DNA of 35,685 nt, taken from Bradyrhizobium sp. WSM1743. GTDB lineage: Bacteria; Pseudomonadota; Alphaproteobacteria; Rhizobiales; Xanthobacteraceae. Of the stretch, positions 31,740 through 35,685 are shown in pieces. Under the pieces are notes generated by a model. That model saw only the letters and a program-made list of their open reading frames with translations. It had not been told where the DNA came from and made no database searches. Numbering within the stretch: position 1 is the stretch's first letter; each line of letters opens with the position of its first letter. The position numbers and the translations under genes were made by a program. Where the stretch lies: the NCBI RefSeq assembly GCF_000473065.1, contig NZ_AXAZ01000078.1:1-35685 (forward strand), in the 5' to 3' direction.

Positions 31740-32219
31740 ATGCCTGTTCTCTCACCCACCTGGACCGACGAACGTATTGAACTGTTGAAGCAGCATTTCG
31801 AGGCCGGCCTCTCCTGCAGTGAGATCGCCGCCGACATCGGCGTCAGCCGCAATGCCGTGATCGGCAAGCTGTCGCGGCTGAATCTGACGCGCGGCCGGAC
31901 GGTCGACGACCGCAAGGCCCGGGACAGAGGCTTTGCGCCGGCGCGCGCGCCGAGAGCGGTCCCGCGACTGCAATACGAGATGCTCGCCACGATCTATGGC
32001 GAGACCGACGCGCCCGTGGTCGCAGGGCCGATCGACGAGGCCAATCGCTGCTCGCTGCTGGAGCTGTCCGAGAACCGCTGCCGATGGCCGATCTCGACGC
32101 CGGGCGAAGACGATTTCTGCTTCTGCGGCAACATTGCTCCCGACGGCCAGCCCTATTGCGCCGGTCACAGCCGCCTTGCCTACCGGCCGCATGCCCGCGC
32201 TCGCGTGATACGCGGCTGA
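31740..32219 (+). CDS. gcrA: GcrA-family cell cycle regulator
   Basis: The 159-residue protein has the GcrA N-terminal DNA-binding domain (WTDERIELLKQHFEAGLSCS, EIAADIGVSRNAVIGKLSRL) and the Cys-rich C-terminus (CSLLELSENRCRWPISTPGE, FCFCGN, PYCAGHSRLAY). GcrA binds sigma-70 RNA polymerase and activates genes with CcrM-methylated GANTC promoters in alphaproteobacteria. The C-terminal Cys/His set could bind a metal, though this is not established here. Bradyrhizobium-like genomes can hold more than one copy, so this could be a paralogue rather than the main cell-cycle GcrA. The short leader from the preceding gene has no clear terminator. Confidence 0.9.
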   Translation: MPVLSPTWTDERIELLKQHFEAGLSCSEIAADIGVSRNAVIGKLSRLNLTRGRTVDDRKARDRGFAPARAPRAVPRLQYEMLATIYGETDAPVVAGPIDEANRCSLLELSENRCRWPISTPGEDDFCFCGNIAPDGQPYCAGHSRLAYRPHARARVIRG

Positions 32220-32270
32220 CGCTGCGCTATTCTAAAGCGTGATCGGAAAAGTGTGCGGCCGCGGCGGGTT

Positions 32271-32450
32271 CACCTCTCCCGCTTGCTGGAGAGGTCGGCA
32301 TAGGCGGCCTCTGGCCGCCGTTCTGTAAGACGCCGATGCTTTGTATCGGCTATGGCGCCGGGTGAGGGCTTTCTCCTCTTGGGGATTGTCCCATTGCGGA
32401 AACACCCTCTCCCCGACCCTCTCCCGCAAGCGGGAGAGGGAGTGCACCTG
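32271..32450. repeat. long dispersed palindromic repeat (about 180 bp), copy A
   Basis: It begins CACCTCTCCCGCTTGC and ends CTCTCCCGCAAGCGGGAGAG, with internal GGCGCCGGGTGAGGG, TTCTCCTCT, GATTGTCCCATTGCGGAA and ACCCTCTCCCC blocks. The same blocks recur in order at 35288-35453, so the two are copies. Together with the flanks and the two hairpins after it, it accounts for the gene-free stretch between gcrA and the porin. No coding sequence is supported in that stretch. Confidence 0.8.
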
Positions 32451-32500
32451 CGTCGTTGCAGCGATCAAGCCTCATCTCATGCTGCTCTAGAAAAACAAAA

Positions 32501-32528
32501 AACCTCCGGCGGGGCATCACCGGAGGTT
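32501..32528 (-). terminator. second terminator-like hairpin downstream of the porin
   Basis: AACCTCCGG and CCGGAGGTT form a nine-base stem around a ten-base loop, with a T run on the minus strand from AAAAACAAAA at 32491-32500. It lies about 170 bases beyond the first porin hairpin, so it may be a back-up terminator or belong to a small untranslated RNA. Confidence 0.55.
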
Positions 32529-32694
32529 TCTGGAGGCTTAGCGTGAAGCTAAGAGCCGCAACTTTCGTATTTGGCTGAGGGACTATATAGCTTAGTAACT
32601 CAGGTAAGTAAATAAATTTGAGGCGATTGAATCGCATGGCTCGTCTTCGCCCTCCGCACAGGAATTTCCGATTTTTCGAATACCCTCTCATGGG

Positions 32695-32722
32695 AAAAGC
32701 CCCGGCGGTTTCCCGCCGGGGC
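32695..32722 (-). terminator. porin terminator
   Basis: GCCCCGGCGG-TTTC-CCGCCGGGGC is a perfect ten-base stem with TTTT on the minus strand (AAAA at 32695-32698). It lies 27 bases beyond the porin stop and should end the porin mRNA. Confidence 0.88.
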
Positions 32723-32748
32723 TTCATCAAGGTTCGACGACCCAAAGC

Positions 32749-34305
32749 TTACCAGTTGCGCTGGGCGCGCAGCAGCAGGCTGTAGGTGTCCTGGTCCTTC
32801 AGCTCGTAGGTCGCCGCCGGCTTGGCGACGCCCGTCAGCGCACCGCTCGTGATCGTGCCCGAATACTTCTGGTCGAGGTGGCTGTAGGTGAAGTCGGCCG
32901 AGAAGGTCAGGTTCTTCACCGGCGTCCAGCGGGTGATGACGCCGACCTGGCCGATGTTGAAGTCCGGGTTGCAGGTGCCGGTCAGGGTGGCGAACGCCGC
33001 GCTGCCGCAGATCAGGCCCTTCGCCGTGCCGCTGTAGTTGACCGCAGCCCACGCGCCGTAGAGCGCAGTGTTCCAGTACGGGCTCCAGTTGTGGGTGTAG
33101 GCACCACGGAAGCCGTAGGTCTTGGTCAGCTCGAGCTGGCCGCCCGGGCCGAACACCGCGTCAGACACGCCGGCGAAGCCGATGCTCTGATGGGCGGCGT
33201 TCGAGCTTCCGAACATCGAGTAGCTGGTCGCGGCCAGCTCCTGGAAGTTGTAGCGGCTTGCACCCTCGGTGTAGACACCCGAGATGTTGATCACGTCGGC
33301 GGCGCCGGTCGGGATGTTCTTGATGCCCAACGCGAGCTGGACGGCCCAGCCCCACTTGTCTTCCGGATGACCGGTGGCTTCAGTGGCGCCGTAATAGGCG
33401 ACATGGTTGTCGTGCGCGGCGACCGACGCCTGGAACAGGCCCCAGGCTTGATCGACGCGAACCATCGCGACGAGATCGGGCGAGCGGCTGCCGCCGAGGT
33501 CGTTCGAGCCGTACGCACCGCCGAGCACGCCCGTGGTCGACATGCCGGCCGTGTTCCAGATGTTGGTCTGGAAGACCTGCGTCTGGTCCTGCGCCGAGAA
33601 CGAAGCCGTGATGCCCTGGCCGAAATCGGCAGTGTAGGTGAACTGCGCCACGCCGTTGGTGCTGCCGCTGCCGCCGACGAGCTGGTCGAAGTTGTTGCCG
33701 GGATAGTTGATCCAGGGGGCGTCGAACTGCGACACCGCCTTACCCATGGTGAAGCCGGCGAACTGGATGAAGGCATAGTAGACGCCGAGGGCGCCGCCGG
33801 AGATGCCGCCGTCGGTGCCGTTGACGGCGCCGCCGCTCGAGCCGGTGAGGCCGGTGCCGGCCGCGTTGAGGCCGATCGTGCCGCTGTACTGGGTCGCGCC
33901 CGTGGCCGAACCCGTCCCGCCATAGTTGCCGGTCGTCCAGGTGAAGACCGCGTCGAAATAGGTGCGGACGACGCCGTACTCGGTCGCGGTGCGGGTGTCG
34001 ATGTTGAGATCTTCACGAGCGCGCATCGAGTAGTAGTTGGTCAGGCGGTTGTTGGCCGCGAACACGCCGTTGTACTGGGCGCTGTAATTGCCGCCGGCGT
34101 TGAGCGCCACTTCGGCACGCAGATAGCCGCCCAGCTTGATGCAGGTGTCGCTGCCCGGGATGTAGTAGAAGCCGGCGCCGTACAGCGTGCAGATCTTGAC
34201 GTACTCGACCGCCTTGGCCTTGACCGGAAGATCGGCCGCCTGGGCTCCACCGACGGCGATCAGACCCGCCGCAGTGCCGAGCAAAAGGCTCTTCACCACT
34301 TTCAT
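32749..34305 (-). CDS. porin (alphaproteobacterial, Bradyrhizobium type)
   Basis: The 518-residue outer-membrane protein has a signal peptide (MKVVKSLLLGTAAGLIAVGG, cleavage after AQA), then ADLPVKAKAVEYVKICTLYG and GFYYIPGSDTCIKLGGYLRA. This N-terminus is diagnostic of Rhizobiales general porins that form trimeric 16-stranded beta barrels for small hydrophilic solutes. It ends in the aromatic outer-membrane signal (LLLRAQRNW with C-terminal Trp). Two Cys near the start (CTLYG, TCIKLGG) are family-typical. GGAGG six bases before ATG is a strong ribosome site, consistent with high expression, and two hairpins follow. The gene is divergent from a MarR regulator, which could regulate it. Confidence 0.96.
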   Translation of the reverse strand: MKVVKSLLLGTAAGLIAVGGAQAADLPVKAKAVEYVKICTLYGAGFYYIPGSDTCIKLGGYLRAEVALNAGGNYSAQYNGVFAANNRLTNYYSMRAREDLNIDTRTATEYGVVRTYFDAVFTWTTGNYGGTGSATGATQYSGTIGLNAAGTGLTGSSGGAVNGTDGGISGGALGVYYAFIQFAGFTMGKAVSQFDAPWINYPGNNFDQLVGGSGSTNGVAQFTYTADFGQGITASFSAQDQTQVFQTNIWNTAGMSTTGVLGGAYGSNDLGGSRSPDLVAMVRVDQAWGLFQASVAAHDNHVAYYGATEATGHPEDKWGWAVQLALGIKNIPTGAADVINISGVYTEGASRYNFQELAATSYSMFGSSNAAHQSIGFAGVSDAVFGPGGQLELTKTYGFRGAYTHNWSPYWNTALYGAWAAVNYSGTAKGLICGSAAFATLTGTCNPDFNIGQVGVITRWTPVKNLTFSADFTYSHLDQKYSGTITSGALTGVAKPAATYELKDQDTYSLLLRAQRNW

Positions 34306-34478
34306 TTAAAACCTCCAAGTTGCTCATTTTACGGAGACCGGACCGTGAGGCCCCCCAAGATCCCCGTCTCTCAAATCCGCTCGGCCGCTTTGCGCTTTCG
34401 GCCACACCCGCATTCGAGGCGAGGGACGTGAGCGAACCACCTGCAACGGGACGATCGAGTACCCCCCACCGTCACGCA

Positions 34479-34508
34479 TCAATATGCCTGCGCTGTTCCG
34501 CTAATCAA
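34479..34508 (-). promoter_or_regulatory. possible porin promoter
   Basis: On the minus strand TTGATT is followed after 18 bases by TATTGA. It would give a leader of roughly 165 bases before the porin ATG. The match is moderate and the assignment tentative; there is no gene in 34306-34711, only this, the inverted repeats and the ribosome sites. Confidence 0.3.
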
Positions 34509-34569
34509 AATAGTTTATTAGCTCAGCTTATTGGTTTCACCAAACCTGTGCCTTGCGTGCAACACCCGG

Positions 34570-34589
34570 GCTCAGCCAATCTGCTGAGC
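34570..34589. promoter_or_regulatory. inverted repeat between porin and MarR genes
   Basis: GCTCAGC-CAATCT-GCTGAGC is a perfect seven-base inverted repeat with a six-base centre. It lies 123 bases before the MarR GTG and upstream of the possible porin promoter, so it may bind a regulator of either gene. Confidence 0.35.
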
Positions 34590-34622
34590 TGATCATCTTT
34601 GTAGTTTTAGTGACGAAATTAC

Positions 34623-34649
34623 CCTGCTCTGCACTTGCGTCAGAGCAGG
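34623..34649. promoter_or_regulatory. long inverted repeat upstream of MarR gene
   Basis: CCTGCTCTG-(9)-CAGAGCAGG is a perfect nine-base inverted repeat, 63 bases before the MarR start codon. It could be an operator or a leader RNA hairpin; there is no T run. Confidence 0.45.
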
Positions 34650-34711
34650 CTTGCGTGGACTATGGCATTTCACGAACACCGACCTGAACAATCGGTTCAC
34701 GGAGTGACGCT

Positions 34712-35218
34712 GTGTCCGCGACGAGGAAAGAAGGAGCGCGCCTGCGCGCCATCGGCAATCTGGATATCATCAGGCGCTTCACCTGGGAGATATCGTCGAT
34801 CAACATGTATCTCGAGGAGCTGCGTCAGTTCTGGGCGAGAACGCTCGGCATCAGCGGGCCGCAATGGCTGATCCTGATGGCCATCTCCGACCTCGACAAG
34901 GACGACGGCATCCCGGTCAACGTCGTGTCCAAGCTCCTCCACGTCGATCCGTCCTTCGTCACCACCCAGTCCAAGCTGCTGGAGAAGAAGGGCCTGTTGC
35001 GCCGCCGCCCCTCGCCGACCGACGCCCGCGTGGTCCGGCTGTCCCTGACCGAGAAGACGCAGAAGCACCTGGCGAGCCTCAACGAACAGTACAAGACCAT
35101 CAAGGAATTCGTCTTCCAGGAGTTCGACGAGGCCGAGCTGACGGAATTCACCACCAAGCTCGCGACACTGAAGACCCGTCTGGAAAAGGCCTGCGTCCGC
35201 CTCACGCTCGACTTCTGA
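34712..35218 (+). CDS. MarR family transcriptional regulator
   Basis: The 168-residue protein is a winged-helix MarR regulator: ISGPQWLILMAISDLDKDDG, VNVVSKLLHVDPSFVTTQSK (recognition helix region), LLEKKGLLRRRPSPTDARVV with the wing, and LTEKTQKHLASL. The N-terminal TWEISSINMYLEELRQFWAR and C-terminal helices form the dimer part. GTG 34712 is the start, with GGAG seven bases upstream. It differs clearly from the MarR protein at 25413. It is divergent from the porin gene, and two inverted repeats lie between them. The ligand is unknown. Confidence 0.9.
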   Translation: MSATRKEGARLRAIGNLDIIRRFTWEISSINMYLEELRQFWARTLGISGPQWLILMAISDLDKDDGIPVNVVSKLLHVDPSFVTTQSKLLEKKGLLRRRPSPTDARVVRLSLTEKTQKHLASLNEQYKTIKEFVFQEFDEAELTEFTTKLATLKTRLEKACVRLTLDF

Positions 35219-35287
35219 CGCGAGCAGCGCCGGACCAAGCGCCTAAAGCGGAATGCCGTTAGGTTGAAACAATTGCCGCGGCTCGTT

Positions 35288-35453
35288 CACCTCTCCCGCT
35301 TGCGGGAGAGGCGTAGGCCGCCTTCGGCGGCCGTCATAGGGACGCCGAGGCACAGCCTCAGCTATGGCGAAGCGCCGGGTGAGGGTTTTCTCCTCTAGGG
35401 AATTGTCCCATTGCGGAAGCACCCTCTCCCCAACCCTCTCCCGCAAGCGAGAG
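35288..35453. repeat. long dispersed palindromic repeat, copy B
   Basis: Starts CACCTCTCCCGCTTGCGGGA and ends CCCTCTCCCGCAAGCGAGAG. It shares with 32271-32450 the ordered blocks GGCGGCC, CTATGGCG, GCGCCGGGTGAGGG, AATTGTCCCATTGCGGAA and CACCCTCTCCCC. Upstream both copies have a CTAAAGCG motif. It accounts for most of the gene-free stretch from 35219 to 35578; the rest shows nothing recognisable. Confidence 0.8.
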
Positions 35454-35578
35454 CTTTGCTTAATGGGATGTGAGCGAGTGGTTCCCGATGTCGGGCTTTT
35501 TTTGCGCGGCGTCGGACGGCGCGCGGCGTGGAATGGGTGCGTTTTCCGCGGCCGACCGCTGGCGTCGGGCGGCGGCGG

Positions 35579-35685
35579 TCATGCCGCAGCTCCCGCAGGA
35601 GACAGCACCGCCCATCGTTTGAGATTCATGGCGAGGCAGATCAGGCGCAGATGCGTCTGGTTGCGCGCCAAGCCCAGATAGCGGG
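35579..35685 (-). CDS. DDE transposase, C-terminal end (cut by window edge)
   Basis: Reading leftward from the window edge, the frame encodes RYLGLARNQTHLRLICLAMN followed by LKRWAVLSPAGAAA and a TGA at 35579-35581. The pattern (R-Y-x-G-L-A-R-N ... M-N-L-K-R) is the C-terminal end of IS5/IS1182-type transposases. It is not the same element as the one at the left edge, whose end reads differently. The rest of the element is outside the window. Confidence 0.75.
   Translation of the reverse strand, partial: RYLGLARNQTHLRLICLAMNLKRWAVLSPAGAAA

Noticed and set aside
32878..34431. Long open plus-strand frame of 517 codons over the porin
   Set aside because: It is the antisense of the porin gene, which has a signal peptide, a C-terminal Trp and a strong ribosome site.
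34306..34711. tRNA or other known RNA gene in the large divergent gap
   Set aside because: No cloverleaf arms or conserved loop sequences were found; only simple inverted repeats are present.

Overview
The window looks like chromosomal DNA of a Bradyrhizobium-type alphaproteobacterium (order Rhizobiales). The evidence is high GC throughout, a 518-residue porin of the Bradyrhizobiaceae type, an rplM-rpsI pair, a heme A synthase, a GcrA-type regulator, a DUF2842 protein, and many palindromic intergenic repeats of the kind common in this genus. This is inference from protein content; no marker gene such as rRNA is present. No tRNA, rRNA, CRISPR array, phage or plasmid genes were seen.

Layout. 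Bases 1-283 hold the C-terminal end of an IS5-type transposase, and the last 107 bases hold the C-terminal end of a different transposase reading inward. Bases 329-9464 are mostly housekeeping or orphan genes: a periplasmic asparaginase, an nfeD-slipin membrane pair, a scar where a tautomerase gene and an AraC/GlxA regulator gene have both lost their 5' halves, an exported hypothetical protein, a glutamine amidotransferase-like hydrolase, an AI-2E-family permease, a small monooxygenase-fold protein, a small membrane protein and a membrane diguanylate cyclase. Bases 9620-14247 hold rplM-rpsI with a recognisable promoter and terminator, a hotdog thioesterase, an ECHDC3-like enoyl-CoA hydratase homologue, a CoA-binding protein and an O-acetylhomoserine sulfhydrylase. 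Bases 14475-16218 hold a small exported Tyr-rich protein, ctaA and a DUF2842 protein.

Bases 16215-25438 form an exopolysaccharide locus: polysaccharide deacetylase, CelD/BcsL-like acyltransferase, Wzz/Wzc-like chain-length protein with a degenerate kinase domain, GT4 glycosyltransferase, WcaJ-type initiating phosphosugar transferase and O-antigen ligase/polymerase-like protein. Together these could prime a lipid-linked glycan, extend, decorate, polymerise and control its length. No Wzx flippase or Wza outer-membrane exporter is in the window.

Bases 25413-31268 hold a MarR regulator divergent from an FAD monooxygenase with a palindrome between them, then a YdcF - DUF169 - enoyl-reductase-like set on the minus strand and an acetamidase/formamidase homologue on the plus strand. 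Bases 31392-32219 carry a putative promoter, a 65-residue ribbon-helix-helix-like protein and a GcrA-family regulator. The right end has the porin with two downstream hairpins, a second MarR regulator divergent from it, repeats and the terminal transposase fragment.

The most informative unusual points are the double-truncation scar at about 3872-4366, a probable CTG start for the YdcF gene, the Walker A Lys loss in the Wzc-like protein, and a GANTC site overlapping the predicted -10 box upstream of gcrA. I did not see a clearly novel defence or mobile system.
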